Assembly: GCF_023277925.1 (NCBI RefSeq)
Contig: NZ_CP063832.1
Span: 3,842,501-3,906,500, forward strand
Source of the DNA: Pseudomonas entomophila
GTDB lineage: Bacteria > Pseudomonadota > Gammaproteobacteria > Pseudomonadales > Pseudomonadaceae
DNA: 64,000 bases
Direction: 5' to 3'
Made by a program: the position numbers and the translations under genes. Shown here one piece after another: positions 51,306 to 60,600 of this stretch (positions are counted from its first letter, which is position 1; the number at the start of each line of letters is the position of its first letter). Below the pieces are notes generated by a model. That model was not told where the DNA came from. It saw nothing but the letters and a program-made list of their open reading frames with translations, and did not search any database.

Positions 51306-52985
51306 ATGAGTAACAAGAACAACGATGAGTTGCAGCGGCAGGCCTCGGAGAACACCCTGGGGCTGAACCCGGTCATCGGCATTCGCCGCAAGGATCTGCT
51401 GACCTCGGCGCGCACGGTATTGCGCCAGGCCTTGCGTCAACCGCTGCACAGCGCCAAGCACGTGGCGCATTTCGGCCTGGAACTGAAGAACGTGCTGCTG
51501 GGCAAATCGAGTCTTCAGCCCGAAAGCGACGACCGTCGCTTCAGCGACCCGGCCTGGAGCAATAACCCGCTGTACCGTCGCTACCTGCAAACCTACCTGG
51601 CCTGGCGCAAGGAACTGCACGACTGGATCAGCGAGAGCGACCTGTCCCCCCAGGACATCAGCCGCGGCCAATTCGTCATCAACCTGATGACCGAGGCCAT
51701 GGCACCCACCAACACCCTCTCCAACCCCGCCGCCGTCAAGCGTTTCTTCGAGACTGGCGGCAAGAGCCTGCTCGATGGCCTCTCCCACCTGGCCAAGGAC
51801 CTGGTCAACAATGGCGGCATGCCCAGCCAGGTGAACATGGAGGCCTTCGAGGTGGGCAAGAACCTGGCCACCAGCGAAGGCGCGGTGGTGTACCGCAACG
51901 ACGTGCTGGAACTGATCCAGTACAGCCCCATCACCGAACAGGTGCACGCCCGCCCCCTGCTGGTGGTGCCGCCACAGATCAACAAGTTCTACGTCTTCGA
52001 CCTGAGCCCGGAAAAGAGCCTGGCGCGCTTCTGCCTGCGCTCCCAGCAACAGACCTTCATCGTCAGTTGGCGCAACCCGACCAAGGCGCAACGCGAGTGG
52101 GGCCTGTCGACCTACATCGACGCGCTGAAGGAAGCCGTCGACGCAGTACTGGCGATCACCGGCAGCAAGGACCTGAACATGCTCGGCGCCTGCTCGGGCG
52201 GCATCACCTGTACCGCGCTGGTGGGCCATTACGCGGCACTCGGCGAAAAGAAGGTCAACGCCCTCACGCTGCTGGTCAGCGTGCTCGACACCACGGTCGA
52301 CACCCAGGTGGCACTGTTCGTCGACGAGCAGACGCTGGAGGCGGCCAAGCGCCACTCCTATCAAGCCGGCGTGCTCGAAGGCAGCGACATGGCCAAGGTG
52401 TTCGCCTGGATGCGCCCCAACGACTTGATCTGGAACTACTGGGTCAACAACTACCTGCTGGGCAACGAGCCGCCAGTGTTCGACATCCTGTTCTGGAACA
52501 ACGACACCACGCGCCTGCCGGCCGCCTTCCACGGCGACCTCATCGAGATGTTCAAGAACAACCCGCTGATCCGCTCCAACGCCCTGGAAGTGTCCGGCAC
52601 CGCCATCGACCTGAAGCAGGTCGACTGCGACATCTACAGCGTCGCCGGCACCGCCGACCACATCACCCCCTGGCAATCGTGCTACCGCTCGGCGCACCTG
52701 TTCGGCGGCAAGATCGAGTTCGTACTGTCCAACAGCGGGCACATCCAGAGCATCCTCAACCCGCCGGGCAACCCCAAGGCGCGCTTCATGACCGGCGAGG
52801 ACCGCCCGGACGACCCGGTGGCCTGGCAGGAGAACGCGGTCAAGCACGCCGACTCCTGGTGGCTGCACTGGCAGAGCTGGCTGGGCGAGCGCGCGGGCGA
52901 ACTGAAGAAAGCGCCCACGCGCCTGGGCAACCGCGCCTACGCAGCCGGCGAGGCATCGCCGGGCACCTACGTCCACGAACGCTGA
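51306..52985 (+). CDS. phaC1: class II PHA synthase 1
   Basis: A 559-aa polymerase that joins (R)-3-hydroxyacyl-CoA (C6-C14) into medium-chain-length polyhydroxyalkanoate at the granule surface. The alpha/beta-hydrolase core has the lipase-like box LGACSGG with nucleophile Cys296, Asp451 in AGTADHITPW and His479 in NSGHIQS, exactly at the positions known for class II synthases. N-terminal PhaC domain (GIRRKDLLTSARTVLRQAL) and WNNDTTRLPAAFH are also typical. First gene of phaC1-phaZ-phaC2-phaD. Confidence 0.98.
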   Translation: MSNKNNDELQRQASENTLGLNPVIGIRRKDLLTSARTVLRQALRQPLHSAKHVAHFGLELKNVLLGKSSLQPESDDRRFSDPAWSNNPLYRRYLQTYLAWRKELHDWISESDLSPQDISRGQFVINLMTEAMAPTNTLSNPAAVKRFFETGGKSLLDGLSHLAKDLVNNGGMPSQVNMEAFEVGKNLATSEGAVVYRNDVLELIQYSPITEQVHARPLLVVPPQINKFYVFDLSPEKSLARFCLRSQQQTFIVSWRNPTKAQREWGLSTYIDALKEAVDAVLAITGSKDLNMLGACSGGITCTALVGHYAALGEKKVNALTLLVSVLDTTVDTQVALFVDEQTLEAAKRHSYQAGVLEGSDMAKVFAWMRPNDLIWNYWVNNYLLGNEPPVFDILFWNNDTTRLPAAFHGDLIEMFKNNPLIRSNALEVSGTAIDLKQVDCDIYSVAGTADHITPWQSCYRSAHLFGGKIEFVLSNSGHIQSILNPPGNPKARFMTGEDRPDDPVAWQENAVKHADSWWLHWQSWLGERAGELKKAPTRLGNRAYAAGEASPGTYVHER

Positions 52986-53049
52986 GTGAAACCGCAGTGG
53001 TGCGCCCGGTGGCGCATCACCGCGCTACGTCCACCACAGAGTCACGCGT

Positions 53050-53901
53050 ATGCCGCCACCCTACATCTTCAGGACCGTCGAGCTGGATGATCAATCCATC
53101 CGCACGGCGGTCCGTCCGGGCAAGCCGCACCTGACACCCTTGCTGATCTTCAACGGCATCGGTGCCAACCTCGAGCTGGTGTTCCCGTTCATCGAGGCCC
53201 TGGACCCGGACCTGGAGGTGATCGCCTTCGACGTGCCCGGCGTCGGTGGCTCGTCGACGCCCCGCCACCCCTACCGGTTCCCCGGGCTGGCCAAGCTGAC
53301 GGCGCGCATGCTCGACTACCTGAACTACGGCCAGGTCAACGCGATCGGCGTGTCCTGGGGCGGCGCCCTGGCCCAGCAATTCGCCCACGACTACCCGGAA
53401 CGCTGCAAGAAACTGGTGCTCGCCGCCACCGCCGCCGGCGCGGTGATGGTGCCGGGCAAGCCCAAGGTGTTGTGGATGATGGCCAGCCCACGGCGCTACA
53501 TCCAGCCGTCCCACGTGATCCGTATCGCCCCGACCATCTATGGTGGTGGCTTTCGCCGCGACCCCGACCTGGCCCTGCACCACGCCTCGAAGGTGCGCTC
53601 CGGCGGCAAGCTGGGCTACTACTGGCAGCTGTTCGCCGGGCTGGGTTGGACCAGCATCCACTGGCTGCACAAGATCCACCAACCCACCCTGGTGCTGGCC
53701 GGTGACGACGACCCGTTGATCCCGCTGATCAACATGCGCCTGCTGGCCTGGCGAATTCCCAATGCGCAGCTACACATAATCGACGATGGCCATCTGTTCC
53801 TGATCACTCGGGCCGAGGCCGTCGCCCCGATCATCATGAAATTCCTCCAGCAAGAGCGCCAGCGCGCGGTCATGCACCCCCGGCCCGCCTCCGGCGGCTG
53901 A
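53050..53901 (+). CDS. phaZ: intracellular mcl-PHA depolymerase
   Basis: A 283-aa serine hydrolase releasing hydroxyacids from stored PHA, so carbon can cycle back. Nucleophile Ser102 in GVSWGGALA, catalytic Asp in VLAGDDDPLIP and His in IDDGHLFLITR. Length matches P. putida PhaZ. Lies between the two synthases, 64 bases after phaC1; a strong hairpin follows it. Confidence 0.97.
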   Translation: MPPPYIFRTVELDDQSIRTAVRPGKPHLTPLLIFNGIGANLELVFPFIEALDPDLEVIAFDVPGVGGSSTPRHPYRFPGLAKLTARMLDYLNYGQVNAIGVSWGGALAQQFAHDYPERCKKLVLAATAAGAVMVPGKPKVLWMMASPRRYIQPSHVIRIAPTIYGGGFRRDPDLALHHASKVRSGGKLGYYWQLFAGLGWTSIHWLHKIHQPTLVLAGDDDPLIPLINMRLLAWRIPNAQLHIIDDGHLFLITRAEAVAPIIMKFLQQERQRAVMHPRPASGG

Positions 53902-53904
53902 CGC

Positions 53905-53935
53905 CGGGCCGGCGCATGGAGTACGCGCCGGCCCG
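53905..53935 (+). terminator. GC-rich hairpin after phaZ
   Basis: CGGGCCGGCGC / GCGCCGGCCCG, a perfect 11-bp stem with a 9-base loop just 4 bases after phaZ. The T run is short (CCCTTGCTG), so it may attenuate rather than stop phaC1-phaZ transcription, allowing lower phaC2 expression. Confidence 0.65.
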
Positions 53936-53982
53936 CCCTTGCTGTGTTCCAGCGCTTGCTGGCCTGACGATGGAGTGTTGGC

Positions 53983-55665
53983 ATGAAAGACAAACCGGCA
54001 ACAGGGACGACACCGGTCCCCGCCACCAGTATGAACCTGCAGAACGCAATCAATGGCCTGCGTGGCCGCGACCTGCTGTCGACCCTGCGCCATGTAGGCC
54101 GCCACGGCCTGCGCCACCCGTTGTACACGGCCCGCCATCTGCTGGAGCTGGGTGGCACCCTGGGCCGGGTGATACTGGGCGACACGCCGTTCCAGCCCCA
54201 TGCCCGCGACAACCGTTTCAGCGACCCTACCTGGAGCGAGAACCCGCTCTACCGCCGCGGGCTGCAGGCCTACCTCGCCTGGCAGAAGCAGACCCGCCGC
54301 TGGATCGAGGAAAGCACCCTGGGCAATGACGACCGCGCCCGCGCGCAGTTCCTGTTCACCTTGATCAGCGACGCCGTGGCACCGAGTAATTCACTGCTCA
54401 ACCCACTGGCGGTCAAGGAGCTGTTCAACACCGGCGGCCAGAGCCTGCTGCGCGGCGCCAGCTACCTGCTCGACGATCTGCGCCACAACGATGGCTTGCC
54501 CCGCCAGGTGGACGAGCGCGCCTTCGAGGTCGGTGGCAACCTGGCTGCCACCCCAGGCGCGGTGGTGTTTCGCAACGAGCTGCTGGAGCTGATCCAGTAC
54601 AAGCCCATGAGCGAAAAACAGTACGCTCGCCCGTTGCTGGTGGTACCGCCACAGATCAACAAGTTCTATATCTTCGACCTGAGCCCGACCAACAGCTTTG
54701 TCCAGTACATGCTCAAGAACGGCCTGCAGGTGTTCATGGTCAGCTGGCGCAACCCTGACCCGCGCCACCGGGAATGGGGCCTGTCGAGCTACGTACAGGC
54801 ACTGGAGGAAGCGCTGAATGCCTGCCGCAGCATCAGCGGCAGCCGCGACCTCAACCTCATGGGGGCCTGCGCCGGGGGGCTGACCATGGCGGCCCTGCAG
54901 GGCCACTTGCAGGCCAAGAAACAACTGCGCAAGGTGCGCAGTGCCACCTACCTGGTCAGCATGCTCGACAGCCAGTTTGACAGCCCCGCCAGCCTGTTCG
55001 CCGACGAGCAGACCATCGAAGCGTCCAAGCGTCGCTCCTACCAGCGCGGTGTGCTCGACGGCGGCGAGGTGGCGCGGATCTTCGCCTGGATGCGCCCCAA
55101 CGACCTGATCTGGAACTACTGGGTCAACAACTACCTCATGGGCAAGAAACCACCGGCATTCGACATTCTCTACTGGAACGCCGACAGCACCCGCCTGCCC
55201 GCCGCGTACCACGGCGAACTGTTGGACTTCTTCAAGCTCAACCCACTAACCTTCCCCGAAGGGCTTGAAGTATGCGGCACGCCCATCGACCTCAAGCAGG
55301 TCGACCTCGACAGCTTCACCGTCGCTGGCAGCAACGACCACATCACCCCCTGGGACGCGGTGTACCGCTCGGCCCTGCTGCTCGGTGGCGACCGGCGCTT
55401 CCTGCTGGCCAACAGCGGGCATATCCAGAGCATCATCAACCCGCCCGGCAACCCCAAGGCCTACTATCTCGAGAACCCCAAGCTGTCCAGCGACCCACGC
55501 GCCTGGTTCCACGATGCCCAGCGTCGCGATGGCAGCTGGTGGCCGCTGTGGCAGGAATGGATCACCCAGCGCTCGGGCACGCTCAAGCCACAGCGCACCG
55601 AGCTGGGCAACGCCACCTACCCACCGCTGGGCCCTGCGCCAGGCAACTATGTGATGGCCCGCTGA
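53983..55665 (+). CDS. phaC2: class II PHA synthase 2
   Basis: A 560-aa paralog of phaC1, colinear over its whole length. Nucleophile Cys296 in MGACAGG, Asp in AGSNDHITPW and His in NSGHIQS. Its first 20 residues differ from PhaC1 and are Thr/Pro-rich. PhaC1 and PhaC2 differ in preferred monomer chain length in known pseudomonads. Own promoter possible in the 81-base gap behind the hairpin. Confidence 0.97.
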   Translation: MKDKPATGTTPVPATSMNLQNAINGLRGRDLLSTLRHVGRHGLRHPLYTARHLLELGGTLGRVILGDTPFQPHARDNRFSDPTWSENPLYRRGLQAYLAWQKQTRRWIEESTLGNDDRARAQFLFTLISDAVAPSNSLLNPLAVKELFNTGGQSLLRGASYLLDDLRHNDGLPRQVDERAFEVGGNLAATPGAVVFRNELLELIQYKPMSEKQYARPLLVVPPQINKFYIFDLSPTNSFVQYMLKNGLQVFMVSWRNPDPRHREWGLSSYVQALEEALNACRSISGSRDLNLMGACAGGLTMAALQGHLQAKKQLRKVRSATYLVSMLDSQFDSPASLFADEQTIEASKRRSYQRGVLDGGEVARIFAWMRPNDLIWNYWVNNYLMGKKPPAFDILYWNADSTRLPAAYHGELLDFFKLNPLTFPEGLEVCGTPIDLKQVDLDSFTVAGSNDHITPWDAVYRSALLLGGDRRFLLANSGHIQSIINPPGNPKAYYLENPKLSSDPRAWFHDAQRRDGSWWPLWQEWITQRSGTLKPQRTELGNATYPPLGPAPGNYVMAR

Positions 55666-55669
55666 ACGG

Positions 55670-56284
55670 ATGAAGACCCGCGATCGTATCCTCGAATGTG
55701 CCCTGCAGTTGTTCAACCGCCAGGGCGAGCCGAATGTCTCGACCCTGGAGATCGCCAACGAGCTAGGCATCAGCCCGGGCAACCTGTACTACCACTTCCA
55801 CGGCAAGGAGCCGCTGGTGATCGGCTTGTTCGAGCGCTTCGAGGAAGAGCTGATGACCTTGCTCGACCCGCCGCTGGACGTCCAACTGGAAGCCGAGGAC
55901 TACTGGCTGTTCCTGCACCTGATCGTCGAACGCATGGCCCAGTACCGATTTCTGCTCCAGGACCTGTCCAACCTCACCGGCCGTCTTCCCAAGCTGGCGC
56001 GGGGCATGCGCAGCCTGATCAACGCCCTCAAGCGAACCCTGGCGGCGCTGCTGGCCAGCCTCAAGGCCCAAGGGCAGGTGACCAGCGAAACCCAGGCATT
56101 GGGGCAACTGGTCGAACAGATCACCCTGACCCTGATCTGCTCGCTGGACTATCAGCGGGTGATCGGCCGCGAGGGCGATGTGGGGGTGGTGGTGTACCAG
56201 GTAATGATGCTGGTGGCGCCGCACCTGCAGGCTCCGGCGCGCAGAGCGGCGGAGCAGTTGGCGATGAGGTACCTGGAGGGTTGA
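55670..56284 (+). CDS. phaD: TetR-family regulator PhaD
   Basis: A 204-aa regulator. N-terminal TetR helix-turn-helix: TRDRILECALQLFNRQGEPNVSTLEIANELGISPGNLYYHFHGKEPL. The C-terminal ligand domain is all-helical. P. putida PhaD activates phaC1 and phaI promoters, probably sensing a fatty-acid beta-oxidation intermediate. Starts 4 bases after phaC2, so it is in the same operon. Confidence 0.95.
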   Translation: MKTRDRILECALQLFNRQGEPNVSTLEIANELGISPGNLYYHFHGKEPLVIGLFERFEEELMTLLDPPLDVQLEAEDYWLFLHLIVERMAQYRFLLQDLSNLTGRLPKLARGMRSLINALKRTLAALLASLKAQGQVTSETQALGQLVEQITLTLICSLDYQRVIGREGDVGVVVYQVMMLVAPHLQAPARRAAEQLAMRYLEG

Positions 56285-56290
56285 AATGAC

Positions 56291-56352
56291 CGCGGGGCAA
56301 GCCCGCGCCCACGAGCCCTGTACGAGCTGCGTGGGAGCGAGCTTGCCCCGCG
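56291..56352. repeat. REP-type inverted repeat
   Basis: Arms 56291-56312 (CGCGGGGCAAGCCCGCGCCC, AC) and 56331-56352, one mismatch pair, between convergent phaD and phaF. Same GGGGCAAGCCCGC variant as at 5737. Confidence 0.85.
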
Positions 56353-56370
56353 ATTGAGGGCGACGCGGTG

Positions 56371-57081
56371 TCAGGCCTGGGCGGCCGCGTTCACCGGTGC
56401 CGACGGGGTGGTGCTGGCCGGCGCCGCGCTGGGTGCCGGGGCTGCGGTTGCGGCCGGGGCTGCCGCAGGCTTGGCCGGGGCGGCTTTCTTCACCGCGGGC
56501 TTCTTGGCCACGGCCGGCTTGGCCGCCGGTTTTGCTGCTGGCTTGGCCGCAGCGGTCTTGGTCGCAGGTTTGGCAGCAGGCTTGGCCGCTGCGGTTTTCG
56601 CTGCCGGCTTGGCGGCGGCCTTGGCCAGCGGTTTGGCCGCGGTCTTGCTCGCGCCCGCCTTGGAGATCGGCGTGACCGAAGCGCCGGTCAGTTTCTCGAT
56701 CTGCTTGGTCAGCGTGTCGACCTGCTGGTGCAGGGCCTTGATCTCATTGCGGCTGGGCACGCCCAGGCGCGAGATGGCACTGTTCAGACGCTTGTCGAAG
56801 GCTTCCTCGAGCTCGCTCCACTTGCCCAGGGCACGTTCCTTGACGTCGGACACCCGCGAAGTGGTCGCCGACTTGGCGTTGTCAGCGGCCGAGTCGACGC
56901 TCTTCTTCGCCTGTTTCTCAGCCTTTTCGCCATCCTTCACCAGCGTGTCGAACAGCTTCGGACCATCCTGGTCGATCTTCGAGTAGATACCCAGGCCAGC
57001 CAGCCAGATCTTACGGGAGTACTTCTCGATTCCGCCGACCCAGGAGCTACCTTCCTTCTCGGTGTTCTTCTTGCCAGCCAT
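56371..57081 (-). CDS. phaF: phasin PhaF with histone-H1-like tail
   Basis: A 236-aa granule protein. Start MAGKKNTEKEGSSWVGGIEKYSRKIWLAG. Residues about 1-140 form the PHA-binding amphipathic helix domain, closely like PhaI, with a leucine-zipper-like stretch (ALHQQVDTLTKQIEKL). Residues from about 145 on are AAKPAAKP-type repeats, basic and Ala-rich, that bind DNA non-specifically and help share granules between daughter cells. Low-complexity coding repeats show up as a biased strand here. Downstream of phaI by 10 bases, one operon. Confidence 0.97.
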   Translation of the reverse strand: MAGKKNTEKEGSSWVGGIEKYSRKIWLAGLGIYSKIDQDGPKLFDTLVKDGEKAEKQAKKSVDSAADNAKSATTSRVSDVKERALGKWSELEEAFDKRLNSAISRLGVPSRNEIKALHQQVDTLTKQIEKLTGASVTPISKAGASKTAAKPLAKAAAKPAAKTAAAKPAAKPATKTAAAKPAAKPAAKPAVAKKPAVKKAAPAKPAAAPAATAAPAPSAAPASTTPSAPVNAAAQA

Positions 57082-57091
57082 CCTGCTCTCC

Positions 57092-57511
57092 TTATGGTTT
57101 GTGCGCGACGCGCTCGAGCAGCTCGTGCAGCTGTTCAAGCTTGATGGACAATGCCTCAACGTCATGTTTAGACGGAATGCCGAGGCGATTCAAGGCGCGA
57201 CCGACGCGGGCGTCGAAGGCTTTCTCGATTTTGTCCAGTTGGACCTCGACTTTCCCGCGCACGCGGGTCACTTCACGGGTGGCTTCGTCGATCTGGCCAT
57301 TGGCGGCGTCGAGCTCTTTGTCGATGCGCTTCTTGCCGCGCTTCTCGACGCCTTCGCCGGCCTTGACCAGCTCATGGAAGTAGTCGGAGCCTTCCTGGCC
57401 CACCCGCGCATAAGCGCCGATGCCCGCCAGCCAAATCTTGCGCGCGTACCCGCGCACTTCACCCAGCGTACCCTGGGCGTCGTCCTTTTTCTTCACAGTC
57501 ACTTTGGCCAC
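57092..57511 (-). CDS. phaI: phasin PhaI
   Basis: A 139-aa granule-surface protein. GTG start (57511) giving MAKVTVKKKDDAQGTLGEV, with GAGG 8 bases before; the frame is open upstream but not conserved. RGYARKIWLAGIGAYARVGQEGSDYFHELVKAG matches the phasin motif also in PhaF, and the C-terminal part is amphipathic helix. It coats PHA granules and controls their size. phaF follows. Its promoter region (57512-57600) shares TTCTAAT..CTGCTT with that of phaC1. Confidence 0.96.
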   Translation of the reverse strand: MAKVTVKKKDDAQGTLGEVRGYARKIWLAGIGAYARVGQEGSDYFHELVKAGEGVEKRGKKRIDKELDAANGQIDEATREVTRVRGKVEVQLDKIEKAFDARVGRALNRLGIPSKHDVEALSIKLEQLHELLERVAHKP

Positions 57512-57661
57512 GCTCTGTACCTCATGCTCATGAGTGGAGGAGGAACTGCCCATGGAGGTTGGGCTTGAGCATAAGGTAGAAGCAGGAATTAGAATCTTCA
57601 CCCTAAGATCGCCGCACTGATCTATCTACCGCAGCGGCTCACGGCTGGCGTTCCAGCATTC

Positions 57662-57680
57662 GGCTCCCTTTACCGGAGCC
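57662..57680 (+). promoter_or_regulatory. hairpin covering the ribosome binding site of the giant gene
   Basis: GGCTCC-CTTTACC-GGAGCC folds as a 6-bp stem. The GGAG in the 3' arm is the only plausible Shine-Dalgarno sequence, 8 bases before the ATG at 57687, so translation might depend on opening the stem. Function inferred only. Confidence 0.4.
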
Positions 57681-57686
57681 TTTGCC

Positions 57687-60600
57687 ATGCCCCAATCACC
57701 GCCCCCGCCATCCCTATCGTTCAAGCAACTGGTAGCAACGCAGTTCGCCAAACGCCCCAGCCTGCGCGAGGTCGTGGCCACCGCGGGTTTCAACGCACTC
57801 GCAGCACGCTACCCATGGACCCGCAGGAACCACCCACAGCTGCAATCCATAAAGGGCTTCAGCATCCTGCATGGCCTGGACGAAGAACCACCGACACAGG
57901 CAGGTAGCCTGGTAGACACATTGCTTGAGCATTTCCTCAACGGCCAGCCCATGGCGCTCAAGCCCACGGACCAGCTCAGCCTGAACCCGCCAGCCATTTT
58001 TCGCCCCCAGGAAGCAGCGCCGGCCATTGATGTACGCATGGCCGACCTGAACATGGCCTACGACGATATGCTCGCGACCCTCTGCGAGGCATTTCAGCAG
58101 GCACAAGTCAGTTTCTGGAACAGCCGCGAGGGTGACTCGGATGTAACCCGCCTGCGCTGGATGCAGCAGGTGCTCAAGGCCGCACTGCTCGGCACGCTGG
58201 AACGCCAAGGCCTGGACAGCGATCAGAAGGCCCTGCTGTACGCCATGCTCGCTCAAACCGGCACATCGGCAACCGCGCAGGGATTGCAGGTTTCGTTCGA
58301 CACCCAAGGCAGCACAGTTGATGAGGTATTACCGGACCTGCTCGTTACGGGCAAGAAAGATGCGCGCGATCTGGTCTTGTGGTGTAAGCCCTCTGGTACC
58401 GTGCGCGGCTTCAACAGCCTCCCGGCCTTCGCCATCGCCTTGCGCGACGAGCTTTCCGAGCGCCATGTGTTCGATACGATGTCCTGGGCCTGCACGGCAC
58501 TGAGCGAAGACCCATTCGGCTACCAAGCCCGGCAACTGCTCAACGGAGTGCTGCAACAGATTGACCGGGCGCAGCTTGGCGCAATCGAACAGGTAAGTGA
58601 CCTGGAGGAGCTCTACAGCAAGCTGAGCGATCCCGCATCGACATTCCCGGCGGGCTTCCAGCTTGAGCAATCGACACCCGCGATCACGCCGCCTGGCTGG
58701 CTGGAGAACGCCACGGTGACTGACCGATTCCAGTACCACATGGCACTGCTGGAGCTGTCGGCAGGGCAAATGCTGGCACAGGGTGAAACATCCCTGGACG
58801 GGATCGAAGACTTGCAGCAATACACGGTTCGGCGCCTACGCGAGCAAATGCGTGATGACCACCCGACCCAGCAGCCTTACAACCCTGATCAGGTGCAGAT
58901 CACGATTTCACAGGTGGTACAGGTTTCCTCCACGGGGCCGGCGCAGCTTGAGTACCTGAAAACCATCAGTCTGACCGAACTGGCCATCTCACGCCTGCCG
59001 CTGGGTAGTGACCAGGTGGCCTCTGCCGTTCAATTGGCCGATCAACAGACGCTAAGCAGCTGGATGGACCTTGACTATGTCAGTGCGCTGATCACTGCCG
59101 TGGATGTCGGTGGCCAGTATCCGCAGTTTGTCCACGACCAGTTGCAAACGGGTACAGACACCGACAAACGTCGCCAGCGCTTTGCCGAGGAATGGCGAGG
59201 CGCCCTGCTGCTGAGCGCGCTACAGGCCAAGATAGTAGGGCAGCTGAACGAACGCACCTGGCAGGCCGTCGCGGACTTTTGCCGCCGTAAAGCCAACGCC
59301 AGCGCTTCGCTGAACCTGGCACCACTGTCATTCAACAGCGTGCCAGGTGGCCCGAAGGCCAACCTCGTGCACGGCATGTTCGTCCTCGAGGTGCCCTCCA
59401 CAGGGGCGTGGGTACTTTACCGCCCCATGGTGACATCGCAGGCCGTCAGGCAGTTCGACAGCCGCAGCCAACTGATGACGAGCATCCGGGCCGAGCAAGC
59501 CCTGCAGCAGGACATCCTTGCCTGGCTGGATGACGAAGCCCGCCCCATCTATGCCAATGATGGCTTTACCCACCCGCACCTGCATGCCGGCCTCGCCGAA
59601 CTGGCGCACCTGCTGGGGCCCGCTTCCACGCTAGCCGCTGATACCATTGAGCGTTTGCGGGCGCCTGTCACCTTGGCCTTCACGCCATGGTCCGGCGACC
59701 TGGACGAATTGATGTATCAGGCAAGGGCGGGCGTGCTCCTGCTACTGGCCTCACGCCAGAGCCTTTCCAACGCCCAGCAGCGCTGGGCGTTGGTCGTGCG
59801 GTTCGCATGGCTGGCGTTCAACACGGCCACGCCGCTGCTGCGAGGGCCTGCTGGCCTGCTGGCCTGGTTGGTCGCAGCCCTGCTCAGCATCAAGGATGAC
59901 CTGACAGCCTTGACCCAAGGCAGCACCGAAGAAAAGTTGCTCGCCAGTGCCGACATCCTGCTGAACGTGGCCATGCTGCTGGCCCATGGGCCTGCTACTG
60001 CCAAACCCGAACCTGAGCTGCCACCGCAGCCCGAACCGCGTCGTGTTTCCAGCGCTACCGCACAGCAACCACCTGAACAGAAAAACTGGCAAGCCCCGGC
60101 CGAGCAAGCCCGACCTGTATCACTGCACATCAGCCAATGGGGCAACCACCAACGGCTCGGCAACCTGCCCCGCGAAGAGCGCGAGGCGCTCGACACCTTA
60201 CGCGCCAACGTCAGCCTGAATGGGCAGAGTGCGCTGGCCAGCGGCCGAATGCGCGGGCTGTACAAAGTTGACGACCGCTATTACGTGAAACTGCAGGATG
60301 TTGCCTTCGAGGTCGAAGAAAGCTGGAACGGCGTGCACATCATCGGACCGGAGGTCAGCCAGAGCGAATGGTCGCAAACCTGGGGCGGGCAGCCTGACGG
60401 CTACTACATTGTCGGCCGGGAACGCATCCGCGGCCCGTGGTTGACGCGTTGGAATGGCGAATGGAGGATCGACCTGCACATGTCGGGCGGCATGCCGAAA
60501 ACGGCCAAGGCGCTAATCGATGAGAAAAAGGAAGCGTTCACGAAAATGTTGGAAAGCCGAGCGGCCAATGACAAAAAACTCACCAGCACAGAAGCGTTCA

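Noticed and set aside
51007..51313. Small open frames in the phaC1 leader (77 and 87 codons)
   Set aside because: No ribosome binding site, Arg/Ser-biased composition, overlapping on both strands.
56354..57144. Plus-strand Ala/Gly-rich frames opposite phaF
   Set aside because: They mirror the AAKP repeats of PhaF; the phasin frame is clearly the real one.
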